A stretch of DNA of 64,000 nucleotides. It comes from an uncultured Opitutaceae bacterium. GTDB lineage: Bacteria > Verrucomicrobiota > Verrucomicrobiia > Opitutales > Opitutaceae. The notes below the pieces were generated by a model. It made no database searches. It saw only the letters and a program-made list of their open reading frames with translations, and had not been told where the DNA came from. The translations under genes and the position numbers were made by a program. This document shows, one piece after another, positions 27,013 through 37,600 of the stretch (its first letter is position 1; every line of letters starts with the position of its first letter). Where the stretch lies: assembly GCA_951813085.1 (NCBI GenBank), contig OX638348.1:3667627-3731626 (forward strand), in the 5' to 3' direction.

Positions 27013-28371
27013 ATGGGCTTTTTCGAAAAACTGCGCTGCCCCTTAGCGCGCTCGCTTGCCAGATCCTGCCGAATTACGCTCAAGACTCTCCGGACGTCAT
27101 CAACGAAGGCGCCATCGAATTAGCTCCCTTTATCACATTCGCCGGGGACCCGACGCTCATCGATGGCTTGACGGGCAAGCAGTATCGCGGAACCGATCCG
27201 GTCGTGAGAGGGTTCAATGCAACCTTCAAGGATTTGCTTGTGGCCTACCATGAGAAGCTGCTGCGGTACGAGATCCAACATATGAATCTCCGCACTGAGG
27301 CCGGGAATATAATGGAGGCGGAGTTGATTGCCCTGACCGAGAGTTTCGGAATCAAGAAGTTCAAAGCCGATCGTTCACAGTGGCTGAAACGGGAGCGATC
27401 CATTCTCCACCGTTTGAATACAAAGCCGTTTTTCCGGATAGATGCGTTGGTCGTCTGGGATCTGGACCGATTGAATGAGATGCTGCCTGAGCTGCCGCGT
27501 GGCAAGTTCGCGAAGGATATTCGCTTTAACGAAGAGACGAAAACGTGGGAACGACGCGTTCTCACTCGCTGGAATGTGATCTATAATCACGTCAATGAGG
27601 AAAATGGAAATAATCTGGCAGATGAGAGTCATCAAGGAGGATGGCTTAAATTTGGATACGAACAAAGGCTTTCACTTTATACAGAGCGGTCTTACGGAGC
27701 AAGTGCCGCCCGGAGCGTTTCGAGATGTTGAGATCACCTATCCCATGTTCTACACGCGTAAGAAGCCCGATGAAGAACAGATCCAGAACCTTCAGGAAAC
27801 GTTCGTATCCAACTTGTTTCACATATACGACCCGTTCACCTGGATTGGCCGCCGCAACAACCGTTTTCGCGGGGGATTTCCCAATGAATTGAGAGAGAGC
27901 GTGGAGAAGCGTCGCTTCCGAGTCGAGGATCGCGAATGGTTCAACACGGTATTCGTGGATTTTCTGAATGACATCGCTCAAATAAGGGCGCTGGGAGTGG
28001 AGGAGATCTACGAATTGCAGGCCATTTCGAGATGGAAGAATTCGGAGAACGTTTTGGGAGAGGGACTTGATCTACTCAATTGGCGCAAAGGCGAAAAGCG
28101 CGATGGCGAGGACTCCAATCCTGACGCCAAGATATGGATCAACTACGAGCAACCTTGGGGGGCGCGGTTCATCGTTCTCGACGCGTATATGCGCTATTTA
28201 GATCGATTCCTCGACGCGGTGAAAAAACGTCTATTGGAATCTAAAACGCGGATATCGGGCCAGGATTTGTTCAAGGACGCGATCGAGGAGGTTTCGGGCG
28301 TGCCGTTCGAGAAATACTATCCAAAGGCGAAAGCGGCTCAGACACAAATGATGGAGAAGTACCGGCCGTAA
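27013..28371 (+). pseudogene. Unknown exported protein, frameshifted twice
   Basis: Three frames join into about 452 residues. The ATG at 27013 leads to MGF; adding a T to the T5 run at 27018-27022 gives a signal peptide (LFRKTALPLSALACQI) that continues into DSPDVINEGAIELAPFITFA. The second shift lies between about 27600 and 27720, where GGWLKFG passes to DTNKGFHFIQSG. The rest is rich in charged residues and aromatics (EIQHMNLRTEAGNIMEAELI; DPFTWIGRRNNRFRGGFPNE) with no motif I recognise. The mature start ELAPFITFAG resembles the motif after the signal peptide of TonB receptors in this phylum, but no barrel follows. It lies downstream of the two-component genes, and its function is unknown. 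Confidence 0.65.
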
Positions 28372-28386
28372 CGGAATGCGTTTTAG

Positions 28387-28417
28387 GGCAGGGAGGATCG
28401 GCTCGGTCCTCCCTGCC
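28387..28417. terminator. Strong hairpin after the unknown exported protein gene
   Basis: Perfect 11-bp stem GGCAGGGAGGA/TCCTCCCTGCC with a 9-base loop, 15 bases past the stop codon at 28371. No U-tract follows, so it may stabilise the 3' end rather than terminate. Confidence 0.55.
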
Positions 28418-28544
28418 AGTCTCCAGAGATTGGATGGTATTTATTCGGAGTAGGATTATCGACTCGCTTGGCGTATCCACTTGTCCACGTCACTTCGATA
28501 TAGTCCACCGCTTCAGCATCGCCGATTCCGAAGTGTTTAATACC
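28418..28544 (-). pseudogene. 3' remnant of an ASPIC/UnbV-domain gene
   Basis: Translates to IKHFGIGDAEAVDYIEVTW followed by SGYAKRVDNPTPNKYHPISG. This matches the last 42 residues of the intact protein at 32101-34407 (IKHFGIGGADTVDYIEVTW, SGYTKRIDNPVPNKYHFIAG) at about 75-80% of residues. Upstream of 28560 the similarity ends abruptly, and no start, signal or repeats remain. It marks a second copy that has been lost. Confidence 0.8.
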
Positions 28545-28755
28545 ATCTTCAAGATAGAATGATAAAATGGTGCTGTCACAGATCCAAGCGGCGCGAGGCG
28601 GCGAATGCATCCTATTTGGCCTAATTATCCTTGCTTGGTAGTCTCGGCTTTAACTCCAGGGATTTCGATTACCATTACATCTGGAACAGGAGATCGCTTG
28701 GCTAGCAAAGATCATGTGGGCTATTGCGCTCATACAGTTGAACGAAACGCAAAGA

Positions 28756-28781
28756 GATCGGGGATTTTGACATCCCCGATC
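28756..28781. terminator. Perfect hairpin
   Basis: GATCGGGGAT/ATCCCCGATC with a 6-base loop, followed on plus by CTTTACT. It looks like an orphan terminator; there is no gene immediately before it on the plus strand. Confidence 0.45.
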
Positions 28782-28852
28782 CTTTACTAGCTTAACTAAG
28801 AAAATTTTGAAACGAGATTATCCAGCTTACAGGAATCGTCTGGAAGCCGCAA

Positions 28853-28868
28853 TGACATGATCTTGCCC
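28853..28868. promoter_or_regulatory. Family A site, one half conserved
   Basis: TGACATGATCTTGCCC. The left half and the GATC spacer are perfect, the right half is poor. Its flank CCGCAA is shared with the sites at 38287 and 43471 (reverse strand), which supports common origin. Confidence 0.4.
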
Positions 28869-28903
28869 CCCATCTGGGCGGAACCCCCTTCGGGGCAGCG
28901 TCC

Positions 28904-29062
28904 TTTTTAGCTCCTGGCTGCGTTACAGCCGAGGGCCAAGGCCCTATCCGCCTTCTCTACGATACGGCGAGACAGGCTGGGCATTGGCGCCTCGCCTGCG
29001 CCTTGCCAGAAGCTAAAAATGCCTGCTGCGACGCGCATTCTGATTTATTAGACACTCTCTGA
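28904..29062. repeat. Repeat element with inverted ends; contains 48-bp repeat copy 2
   Basis: TTTTTAGCTCCTGGC at 28904-28918 and GCCAGAAGCTAAAAA at 29005-29019 are inverted repeats (14 of 15), about 86 bases apart. The outer part 29015-29062 matches 22561-22608 in reverse orientation at 42 of 48 bases. No coding potential for a transposase. It may be a non-autonomous element or part of an insertion-sequence end. Confidence 0.65.
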
Positions 29063-29192
29063 GAGCGTTGCTCGATTGAGACGAAGATTGAATGAACCCG
29101 CTGGCAAATTTATGTCATCATTGTGCCCATGAACGCCCGAGAGTCGATGGTCGCGTCCTTGATGACGATAAGTCATAAGCCAAGAATCTAAT

Positions 29193-30614
29193 TCAGGGCA
29201 TCTTTCCGAATTTCTGTCGGAAACTCGTTTCCAGATGTTTCAGGTCCCCGACAGGTAACCGTGGTTGCAAGCGGGCCTTTCGAATGTACTGACGGGCGTC
29301 CTTTTCCTGTCCCGTGGAGATGGAATAAAAGGCCATAGTTGATAAAGCGAAGGGATGAAGGGACTCACGTTCTAGGGCCTTTTTCATTAGCTCTACACCG
29401 ATAGCCGTTTGCTCGCTCGAAAAATAAAGGGCTGCCAGGCTAGCATAAGAATCAGCCTCCTCTGGGCGTAGCTCTATAGCGGTTTCTGCCTCCTTGATGG
29501 AGCCAGACAGATCTCCGATGGCATTCAAACGTTCGCTATTTACCAGACGCAGAGAAGGAGAATCGGGATTGTGATAAAGGCCCGTGGCGATTGTCTGAGT
29601 TGCCGCGACAATATCTCCCTCTTTGGACTTCAATTGGGCTAGTTGAAACCAGGCGTCGGAAAACTTGGGATCGAGTTTCGCGGTTTCCTCAAAGCTCTTG
29701 AGCGCTTGGTAATCTATCCCTATTCTGAGGTAAACCAGACCCAATTGAAAATGCAAGTAGGCATCCCTAGGAGATAGCTGAATAGCCTGGTTTAGCAAGC
29801 GAATACAGGCGGCCGAATCACCACTTTGATCGGCCATGCCCGCGGCCACAGCCATTTGGTAGGTATTGAAACTTTCGAAATAGATTTCGAAAAGCCATGT
29901 ATCCGGAATGTCTGTGAAGGTCCCGGAACTCTTAGCACGTCCTCTAATAGCCGCAGCCAGAGAATTTAATCCACGTTTCTCATAGACTGTAGCTAATAGA
30001 TCGGATCCAATACGCAGGCTTGTCTTGCGGGTGGCCGCTTCTAGTCGTTGTTGAGCGTTTTCTAGATCTCCGCTGGCTATGTCTAATCGAGCTAGGCCCA
30101 ACTGGGCATACGGATTGTCCCGGTCCTGTTTTAATACACGCGTATATACCTTTTCCGCTTCGTTCGCCTTATTCTGCTTCAGGTAGACATCCCCCAAGCG
30201 AACCATAGCCGGTATGTATTCAGGATCTAATTTCATGACAAGTTCCCGGTAGGGAAGCGCGTCTTCTAGTTTTCCATAGCTGGACAGAATCTCCGCCAAC
30301 ATATGGGGCCATTTAGCTTCTTTCGACTGTAGTGTGATCAATCCCTGGTAACATTGGCTGGCTTCTTCGTAGAAGCCATTCGCGTGGTAAAGTCGGGCAA
30401 GCTTGACTAGGGATTCGACGGGATTACCCCCGCTCATAGCCTGAAGCTCGGCACTTTCAATGCGCTGATGCAGGCGCTCCGGCCAACCCGATAGCGTGGG
30501 TCGTTCGGGAATAGATTCCAAGACAAACTCACGGTTTCCGGAACCGCAACTGGCAAGGAGAAAAATAGAAACGATCCCTAGGGCAATGGAAACAGCGTGT
30601 TGCAGGCTTCTCAT
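29193..30614 (-). CDS. TPR-repeat lipoprotein (module copy 1)
   Basis: About 473 residues. The signal peptide ends in a lipobox (FLLASCGSG), so it is an outer-membrane or periplasmic lipoprotein. From residue about 60 it carries some ten TPR units (ANGFYEEASQCYQGLITLQS, AMVRLGDVYLKQNKANEAEK, HFQLGLVYLRIGIDYQALKS). I start it at ATG 30614, which shares one base with the stop of the upstream gene (TGATG coupling), rather than 18 bases further up. It pairs with an FG-GAP/VCBS lipoprotein; the same pair recurs at 40470-43174. Function unknown, probably protein-protein binding at the envelope. Confidence 0.85.
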   Translation of the reverse strand: MRSLQHAVSIALGIVSIFLLASCGSGNREFVLESIPERPTLSGWPERLHQRIESAELQAMSGGNPVESLVKLARLYHANGFYEEASQCYQGLITLQSKEAKWPHMLAEILSSYGKLEDALPYRELVMKLDPEYIPAMVRLGDVYLKQNKANEAEKVYTRVLKQDRDNPYAQLGLARLDIASGDLENAQQRLEAATRKTSLRIGSDLLATVYEKRGLNSLAAAIRGRAKSSGTFTDIPDTWLFEIYFESFNTYQMAVAAGMADQSGDSAACIRLLNQAIQLSPRDAYLHFQLGLVYLRIGIDYQALKSFEETAKLDPKFSDAWFQLAQLKSKEGDIVAATQTIATGLYHNPDSPSLRLVNSERLNAIGDLSGSIKEAETAIELRPEEADSYASLAALYFSSEQTAIGVELMKKALERESLHPFALSTMAFYSISTGQEKDARQYIRKARLQPRLPVGDLKHLETSFRQKFGKMP

Positions 30615-31897
30615 CAGGGATGCGGTTTCCAAATCGAAAGTCGCGTCATTTTCTCATAGGGCGGCCAGGCATGGAAGGCCCCGGAAACAATCCAAGGCTT
30701 GCCGGAATCGTCGAAAACATCGACCGCTAAAGTCAAGAGATGGGTTGGCTCATAGGCCAGAATGCGGGGAGAGAAGGTCATGTCTCCATTATTCCGAAAC
30801 CACATTAATGATTCGTGCTTTGGTTGAAACCAGTCATTAAAGCAGCTCGCAGCCAACACGTCCATGTTGCCATCTTGATCCAGGTCGCACTGAACGGGGC
30901 TGTATGCGCCCGGCAGGTATCCAAGTCGCCTGTATTCAAAGTTCCCCGACCCGAGGTTTTCCAACCATTGAACACCATGCCAAGGTCGTGAACCGGGCAG
31001 GGGTGTTGGGCCGAAACCATCCCCATTCGTAAAAAGCAAATCGGGTCGACCGTCCTGGTTGAGATCTCCCAGGGACATTCCGCTGCTAGCGAAATCCTCA
31101 TTGGTAGAGCCAAAGATAGTTTTTCCAGTAAAGTTTCCCCGGCCGTCGTTCAGAAATAGGTGGATTTCCTCCCACTGCTGCGAAACCTGCGCAGCGATAT
31201 CCTCGTCTCCATCTCCATCGTAGTCGGCCACGCAAACATGGACTGTTCCTGAAAGATCGAGCAAGTCATGGCTTTTAAACTTCCAGAGGCCTGTCCGTTC
31301 GAGCCAAAGGATCCTTCCTTGGTCATAACCGAACTGGCCAACCGCAAGATCAAGTTCACCGTCGCCATTGAAGTCCCCTGCGCGAACATCCGAGACGCGC
31401 ATAACATTTTCCAGAATCGTATGACGCTTGAAAGTCTGTTTCCCGTCATTCTCCAGAATGTAGACAAAGCCAATTCGGTCGTTGTTGGGAAAGATGACAC
31501 TCATGGATGCGATTAGCAGATCCAAATCGCCATCCTTATCCATATCCACCGCATCCACATGAACCGGACCATTCATTTTCTCAGCTAGGGTAAGCTCCTC
31601 GAAAGAGCCTTCGGCGCTTTGTCTGAGCCAGAAGACCTCGTCGTCTTTGGCTTCACATCCCACCACATCCAGGCGACCGTCCTGATCAAGATCAATCGTG
31701 GCAATGTGGGAAATCCAGGGCTGCCCCTCGAAGGAGCGGCCAACAGGCTCCGGATTGTAGTAATTGAGCGTCTCCGACCTCTTTTCACTCTTCTTGAGAA
31801 TCGGTTCAACCAACTCGGGAGCAGGTTTACAGGCGGACAATCCAATTCCAATTAGGGCGGCCGTCATGAACGTCTCGAATCTTCTGTCGAATAACAT
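30614..31897 (-). CDS. FG-GAP/VCBS-repeat lipoprotein (module copy 1)
   Basis: About 427 residues. Lipobox LSACKPAP follows a short hydrophobic segment. At least five calcium-binding FG-GAP-type repeats of the form DxDxDGxxD are visible (DLDQDGRLDVVG, DMDKDGDLDLLI, DFNGDGELDLAV, DYDGDGDEDIAA, DLNQDGRPDLLF, DLDQDGNMDVLA), consistent with a seven-bladed propeller. It is coupled to the TPR lipoprotein downstream and is about 60% identical in its C-terminal half to the second copy at 41881-43174. A surface carbohydrate-binding role is plausible but unproven. Confidence 0.87.
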   Translation of the reverse strand: MLFDRRFETFMTAALIGIGLSACKPAPELVEPILKKSEKRSETLNYYNPEPVGRSFEGQPWISHIATIDLDQDGRLDVVGCEAKDDEVFWLRQSAEGSFEELTLAEKMNGPVHVDAVDMDKDGDLDLLIASMSVIFPNNDRIGFVYILENDGKQTFKRHTILENVMRVSDVRAGDFNGDGELDLAVGQFGYDQGRILWLERTGLWKFKSHDLLDLSGTVHVCVADYDGDGDEDIAAQVSQQWEEIHLFLNDGRGNFTGKTIFGSTNEDFASSGMSLGDLNQDGRPDLLFTNGDGFGPTPLPGSRPWHGVQWLENLGSGNFEYRRLGYLPGAYSPVQCDLDQDGNMDVLAASCFNDWFQPKHESLMWFRNNGDMTFSPRILAYEPTHLLTLAVDVFDDSGKPWIVSGAFHAWPPYEKMTRLSIWKPHP

Positions 31898-32100
31898 TAT
31901 TAGCAGCAATTTGAGGCTACGGCACAGCATTGGTCAAAATATGTGAGGCTCAATAAATATAACAATCCTCTCGTGCTTCATAAAGTTGCCAGCGACGGCG
32001 CGCTCTGTCGTTGACCGAACTTTAACTAGAGAATTAGGCGTCGTCACGTGCTCAAATGTACGAATGATATTAAAACGCCTTCGATCAAATAGTCACAGAC

Positions 32101-34407
32101 CTAGTTTCCTGCTATAAAATGATATTTGTTAGGGACTGGATTATCGATCCGTTTAGTGTATCCACTGGGCCACGTTACTTCGATGTAGTCCACTGTGTCA
32201 GCTCCACCTATTCCAAAGTGCTTGATAAGCGAATGCTGCGATTGGTACGAGTCCCCAGTGACTACTGTATCGATCCGTCGCTTGTCATCATTCGTAGCGA
32301 CCAAAATCCTAGCGCCGACTGGGCTTTCCTGGCCGGGAGCTTCCGTCAATTGAACGCCTATCCAGTTTCCCCTCGCTGGCGCTACATTATAGTAGATTGT
32401 GATCGAGGTGGAGTCCTTATCTTCGCGATAATTGAGCTGCGACAGCAGCAAGTCTACCTTTCCATCAGCGTTGACGTCCTCGGCGATCACGCGCCGGCTA
32501 TCCAACTCATCGGCAACCCCCATTAGGAAAGAAACATTTCGGTATTCCCCATCCCGCATCTGCGTGTAGAGAAAGTTGTGCTCAAAACCATTCCATGACG
32601 TCTTGCCCTCAATCATAGATTGAACGTTGTCCTCGAAATACTTAGCCAGCACGCGATTTTCCTTAGAGCTCCCGCGATAGATGTCGTCGGTCCAGAAGGT
32701 TGTGCAGTAGTCCTTCGCTGACTCTCCGCTGAAGTGCCCGTTCGCCACGTACATGTCGAGGTCCCCATCGTTGTCGTAGTCCAAACTGGCGGTTCCCCAC
32801 GCCCAGCCAGTGCGGGCTACCGATGCGCTTTTCTCGCTTTGCCGGAACGCGCCCGTATCCTGTCCAAAGTACAGCCGGTTTCCATATGTCATGGGTATGC
32901 GCATACGATTCCTTTCCGGAAACTCTTGCCTACGGGCATCCATTGCCTCTAGACGGAAGGCGGTAGTAGAGCTCATGCCAGTCACATACAGGTCGAGCAA
33001 TCCGTCCGCGTTGAAATCCCCGAACGTATGAGCCATTCCGAAAAGGCTCCGGTCGTCGATCAATCGCGCGGCGACATCCGTAAAAAATCCCTTGCCGTTG
33101 TTCTGGTAAAGATCGACCCCGGAAAAGTCGCTCACGACCACAAGGTCAAGATCGCTGTCGCCATCGTAGTCGAAAAATGAATTCGAATAAGTTCTGCGAT
33201 AGCGCTTCCCTTCTAAACCTCGCTCTTCTGTCGCATCCGTGAACGTGGATCCGTCGCCGTCGTTTATAAGTAAATAAGAGGGGTATCCGTCGTTCGCGTC
33301 GTAGTAGGGGGTTGGCATCGAGCCGTTCACGTAGGCCGCTTTGTATTGAGACACCCACACATCCAAATCGCCGTCTCCGTCAACATCCCCTGCTGCTACA
33401 GAGCCAAAAGATTTCAGTTCCGGAACTTCCGGCTTGGTTGTCACTAGCAGGGGCAGGTCATCGAAAGCGCCTCCTTCCTTCCCACGCAGCAGAAAGACGC
33501 CCTTAGCGGCGATCGACTCTCCATTCGTGACAGACTCTCCAAAGTGAAGAAAATCAACATAGCCGTCTCCTGTGAAATCGCCTACAACTGCGGCGTCTGA
33601 CGAACCTGCTTTGACCTTGCTCAGTGGCTTCACACCAAAACCCCCTTCGCCTAGATTCCATAGAATACTATTGATGCTGGGCACGATTATTTCAGGCAGC
33701 CCGTCCCGATTCAGATCGTAAACGACAACGGGCCCTTCGCCTCGTCCTGGCACTTCGAATTGAAAGGCCTGTTGAAATCGGGGGTCGCCCGTGCGCTCCA
33801 GTATTTCCAAATCCGTAGCATCTATCGATTTCGGTCGGTATTGGCCCTGTTCGTTCGGATCTGCCCACCAATCTACGAGGATTTTGCCGGTTACTGAATA
33901 GCGTGTATTCGTTTTCTGGTTTAACACGTGCAACATGATTGAGACGACGGAGCTTGCGTCCCCCCTCGAGTCCACATCGTAGCGGGAATGGTGCCACTCG
34001 GACTGGATTAGCTCGAATCCAGCCGCCGCCATATTTTCGAGCCAGTCACTCCAGCCGTGCAGGTCGAGCTCAATCTTTTCGCCGTTCGTAGCGCTTAGTC
34101 GAATACTGTCTTCCAAGTGTGTTATTCCCGAAATTGACCGCAATTTCAGTGTTTCGAAATCGAAGTTCTTAAAAACGCTAACTTTGTTATCGGTTTTTCT
34201 GAGACTGTCCCACAATTCAATGAATGCTTCTTCATGCCGTTGCGCATCTATCTCCTGCTTCCACACTGTTTCATCTAGAAACTTTTTATTCTCCTTTACC
34301 GAAGACACGTCGATTAGCTCTGCGAAGCATAGTGTCGGCAGAAATACTGCATAAACGGAGATAGTCCTTAAGAGAGTACGCTCTTTCTTCGACGTGGGTC
34401 TCATCAC
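32101..34407 (-). CDS. Secreted FG-GAP/VCBS protein with ASPIC/UnbV domain
   Basis: 768 residues with a signal peptide (LRTISVYAVFLPTLCFA). After about 190 residues without recognised motifs come FG-GAP repeats (DLNRDGLPEIIV, DFTGDGYVDFLH, DVDGDGDLDVWV, DYDGDSDLDLVV, DFNADGLLDLYV, DYDNDGDLDMYV, DVNADGKVDLLL), then the C-terminal ASPIC/UnbV domain (NWIGVQLTEAPGQESPVGAR, IKHFGIGGADTVDYIEVTWP). Such proteins are common beside TonB receptors in this phylum; their role is not settled. It ends 30 bases or more before the other module genes and was once duplicated (see 28418-28544). Confidence 0.88.
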   Translation of the reverse strand: MMRPTSKKERTLLRTISVYAVFLPTLCFAELIDVSSVKENKKFLDETVWKQEIDAQRHEEAFIELWDSLRKTDNKVSVFKNFDFETLKLRSISGITHLEDSIRLSATNGEKIELDLHGWSDWLENMAAAGFELIQSEWHHSRYDVDSRGDASSVVSIMLHVLNQKTNTRYSVTGKILVDWWADPNEQGQYRPKSIDATDLEILERTGDPRFQQAFQFEVPGRGEGPVVVYDLNRDGLPEIIVPSINSILWNLGEGGFGVKPLSKVKAGSSDAAVVGDFTGDGYVDFLHFGESVTNGESIAAKGVFLLRGKEGGAFDDLPLLVTTKPEVPELKSFGSVAAGDVDGDGDLDVWVSQYKAAYVNGSMPTPYYDANDGYPSYLLINDGDGSTFTDATEERGLEGKRYRRTYSNSFFDYDGDSDLDLVVVSDFSGVDLYQNNGKGFFTDVAARLIDDRSLFGMAHTFGDFNADGLLDLYVTGMSSTTAFRLEAMDARRQEFPERNRMRIPMTYGNRLYFGQDTGAFRQSEKSASVARTGWAWGTASLDYDNDGDLDMYVANGHFSGESAKDYCTTFWTDDIYRGSSKENRVLAKYFEDNVQSMIEGKTSWNGFEHNFLYTQMRDGEYRNVSFLMGVADELDSRRVIAEDVNADGKVDLLLSQLNYREDKDSTSITIYYNVAPARGNWIGVQLTEAPGQESPVGARILVATNDDKRRIDTVVTGDSYQSQHSLIKHFGIGGADTVDYIEVTWPSGYTKRIDNPVPNKYHFIAGN

Positions 34408-34561
34408 TTAAATTCTCAATTTTCCGACAAGGGATTTCAACCTCGGATCAATACGCTTCCAAGGGGTTCTGATCCAAAGGCTTAGTCTTAGTTCTGCTGC
34501 TGGTGGGGGAAAGGGAATAGGGCCATACTATCGTAAATCGGTCTATTCTGGATAAAAAATA

Positions 34562-34581
34562 CCCCTAGTCAAAACTAGGGG
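34562..34581 (-). terminator. Rho-independent terminator after the TonB receptor
   Basis: CCCCTAGT/ACTAGGGG stem with a 4-base loop; on the minus strand it runs into TATTTTTTATCC. It lies about 65 bases beyond the receptor stop. Confidence 0.82.
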
Positions 34582-34647
34582 CACCCAAATTTTGCGAACT
34601 TCGAACTTGGCTATCAACCAATGTTTGGTCCTTGGGTCGCTATCTAA

Positions 34648-37600
34648 CTACCATTCTAGCGTGTTTGTCAGCGTCCACTGGCGACTGTTTGGCAAGCGGA
34701 ACGTGCCAGGCGCTCCATCGCCTTGGACTGTGATCGGGATCAATTCGTCCTTGGCGAAAGCATTTCTCAGATTAAGCTGAATACGCCACTTCTTGCCATC
34801 GTTGAGCTTGCGCGTGTACCCCGCCCAAAGATCGAAGTTCTCGCGGCTTGGTCCCCAGTAAGGGCTTTCAATACGGAATTTGTCCTGACCATCGGTATCC
34901 GTAAAGACTGGGTAGCCGATCGCGACTTCGTCTTCCCAGCGTAAGCTACCACCCACATGAACGCCATTCATTCGGCCTTCCGTGAATCGGTAGGTTGAGA
35001 CCAGGTTAAATCTCCAAGGCCGCATTTCAGGAACGTTCGTTCCTTCCTGTTGCAGCGCCAGCTGATAGCCCGAGTAGAAGAGCTGATTGAACTGAGCGCC
35101 GATTGAGCTCGAACCTCCACCCCACCACATTCGGATATCGCCTGCAGGGCCATCCCAATGCGCTTTACGGGCAGCGACGTACTCCTTCAAGGATCCCGCC
35201 AAGTTAGTGTTTTGAGCGGTTTGCTCGGAGGCATTAATCATCACGCTCCAATTTTTAGTCGGCTGAACGCTTAGCTCATATTCTACGCCTTTTGATTGAG
35301 TATCCGCAGTAGAGGTCAGCCCAGTGGGAGTGCCTCCGCCAAGCCACCAGTTACCCGTCCAGCCATTTACTGGATCCATGCCCCAGGCATCATAGTAAGC
35401 TTGAGATACCTGATTGCTTAGAACCGCGTCAACATGAAGCCGCTGCTCAGCTAAAGCCTCTTCTTCAGTCTGGCCATCGCGAGGACGGTAATACCAGTTA
35501 TCCGCGCCGGGCTCCCCGTTGAGGTTAGCTTCGAACTGTTTCGCCGCTTTGATTGCCCGCGCTTCCTGAGCGCCCATTACCCATAGGTTGCCGGGATCGA
35601 AACTAGCATTGGCTACATTCGTTTCATACCAGTTAACCTTTAGGTGCGCCCTGCCTTCGAAGGCTGAGACTACGAAACCGTAGTCTTCGGTTTCACCGCT
35701 TGGAGCGTCAAGCGGCTCCGCTACGTGATTAATGCGCCCAGCGGCTGGCTGAAAGTTTGAAGACGTATTCCAGAAGGTGCTAAATTGCATTCCTCCAGGA
35801 AGTTCGCCGAAAAGCGTGTCCCAGTGTAAGACTACGCTCCAAGAATGGCTCTCCCCTTCAACCACGTTATTCGCAGTAGAGGGAAGTTCGTAGCTTCCGT
35901 CGGTCAGGTCTATATGGAGATCGCTGGAGTTCAAGTTCGTCGAGTAGGAAACCGCCTCGTCTTTGCGGTATCCATAAGTCGGAACAAGCGCGCCATCCCA
36001 AAGAAATCCTTGCCAAACGAAGGAGTGCGATTCGATTTCGTCCAATTGACGGTTCGCTTTTTCCGTAGAGAGAACACCCTCGGCGGCGGTTGCGCCACTC
36101 AGGACCGTGTAACTACGGTCAGTGAACCCAATGTAGTTGCCCCCATTTTCCGACTGAGTCGACTCCTCGCCGGTGAACGGCTGAATCCAAGGATCGTCAA
36201 AAGCAACGCCAGTAGCGTTCCAGGTCGCGTCGAACAAACGAATCGTCTGAGCTGCAGGAACTGTTTGAACAGCAGTAATAGGACTGACGCTTATATTCGA
36301 AAGATTTCTCCCGATCATAGAGTCCCCCAAATAGCTCATCAACATCAGCTCGCGTTCCGCCATCTGAATGCCAGGGACCGCTTGAAATTCACCAAAGTCT
36401 CGATCCATCATGTAGGAGCTCCATTGCTGATCGCGCTGCTCAATGTCCTGATTGGAGGCAAACGCTGTGAATACATGGCGGCCCAAGAGCTTCGACGCCC
36501 AAGAGTCATCCATAAAATCATGAAAGCGAACATCCGCGAACGCAGTCGCTTGCATCACTTCACGATCGGTTTGACGCGCTCCAGTACCGAATCGAGTACG
36601 GTTGTAGATGTACGGGCGGCCCACATTCGGATTGTCGATCAAGTCCGTCGGAAGCTTGGTATTGATGTCCACCGTCAAGATAGGGTTCGATCCGTACGGA
36701 CGGAAAGAACGATCACCATAGCCTTGCTGATCATACGCTATTTCGAAACCGATCCTATCGTCTAGGAAGGTCTGGTTCAACTTGAAGTTTACCGCATCGA
36801 AATCACGGTACTCGCGCTTATTCGGGCCGTCGATCAGGTGATTTTTGAAATCGAAGATAGAGCGATCTGTCAGTGACTGCGCCTTGAACGGCGCCAACGT
36901 GGTCGAGAACGGCAGTCCTTCCTGCTCCGCGTAATCAGAGTGTCCCGCAATCGATACCGAGCGCCAGAACGGTAGCATGTTTACATTTTGGTCGACATTT
37001 CCATCCGGGCCCAACCCGCGTTTGGTAGTAGCGGCAAACTCGCCTACTCGAATAATCCCCTGCTGGGAGCCCGAGTTAGGATCCGCAAAATAGATTTGAT
37101 TGCCTCCGAAAAGTTGAAAAACTGAAGTGTCCCGATTCGGGCTGCCGGCAACATTGGTGCCAGATCTAGGAACATCCTCATAGTAATTGTAAGCGAAGAA
37201 CGGATCATAAACCGCCTGATCCATCCGGGTGAACCATGGGGTCAGGCGATCTTCCGGAGGAAGCGTGCGAGGCCGGTTCGATTCGATTTCGCCGTTCTCG
37301 TAGTTTCCTGTGATCGTCGTGCGAGCAGAATCACTTTTTAAAAGCTTCGGTTCCCATTTGAACGCCAGATAGATTCGCTCATCGTCTTCGAACGCGGGAT
37401 CCTGCTGGAACTTCTCCCGGTCGGTCAGCGCCGCAACGCGGACAGCTAATTGGTCTTCGACGAGGACTCGATTGAGACTGACGCTGCCGCGAATGCTGCC
37501 CCAGCTACCGAAACGGAATTCTGCTTTGCTGCTGTCTCTGAAATTTGCTCCGGTAAGGGTCGCATTTATTATGCCCGACGGACTTCCGAGTCCGAAAAGG

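Larger units (their letters stand above)
28372..29192. other. Intergenic patch with gene remnant, hairpins and repeat element
   Basis: This 821-base gap holds no intact gene. It contains a hairpin (28387-28417), the 3' end of a lost ASPIC/UnbV gene (28418-28544, minus), a perfect 10-bp hairpin (28756-28781), a half-conserved family A site (28853-28868), and a repeat element (28904-29062) with internal and distant inverted copies. It reads as a scar of deletions and insertions. Confidence 0.7.

Noticed and set aside
28605..28790. 61-aa frame in the debris region
   Set aside because: No homology that I recognise, poor start context, and it runs through a terminator-like hairpin.
22561..29062. 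A complete insertion sequence between the inverted repeats
   Set aside because: No transposase, no target duplication seen, and the genes in between are a normal mix.
29163..29175. TGACGATAAGTCA as a further family A site
   Set aside because: The half-site spacing (5 bases between TGAC and GTCA instead of 8) does not fit the family.
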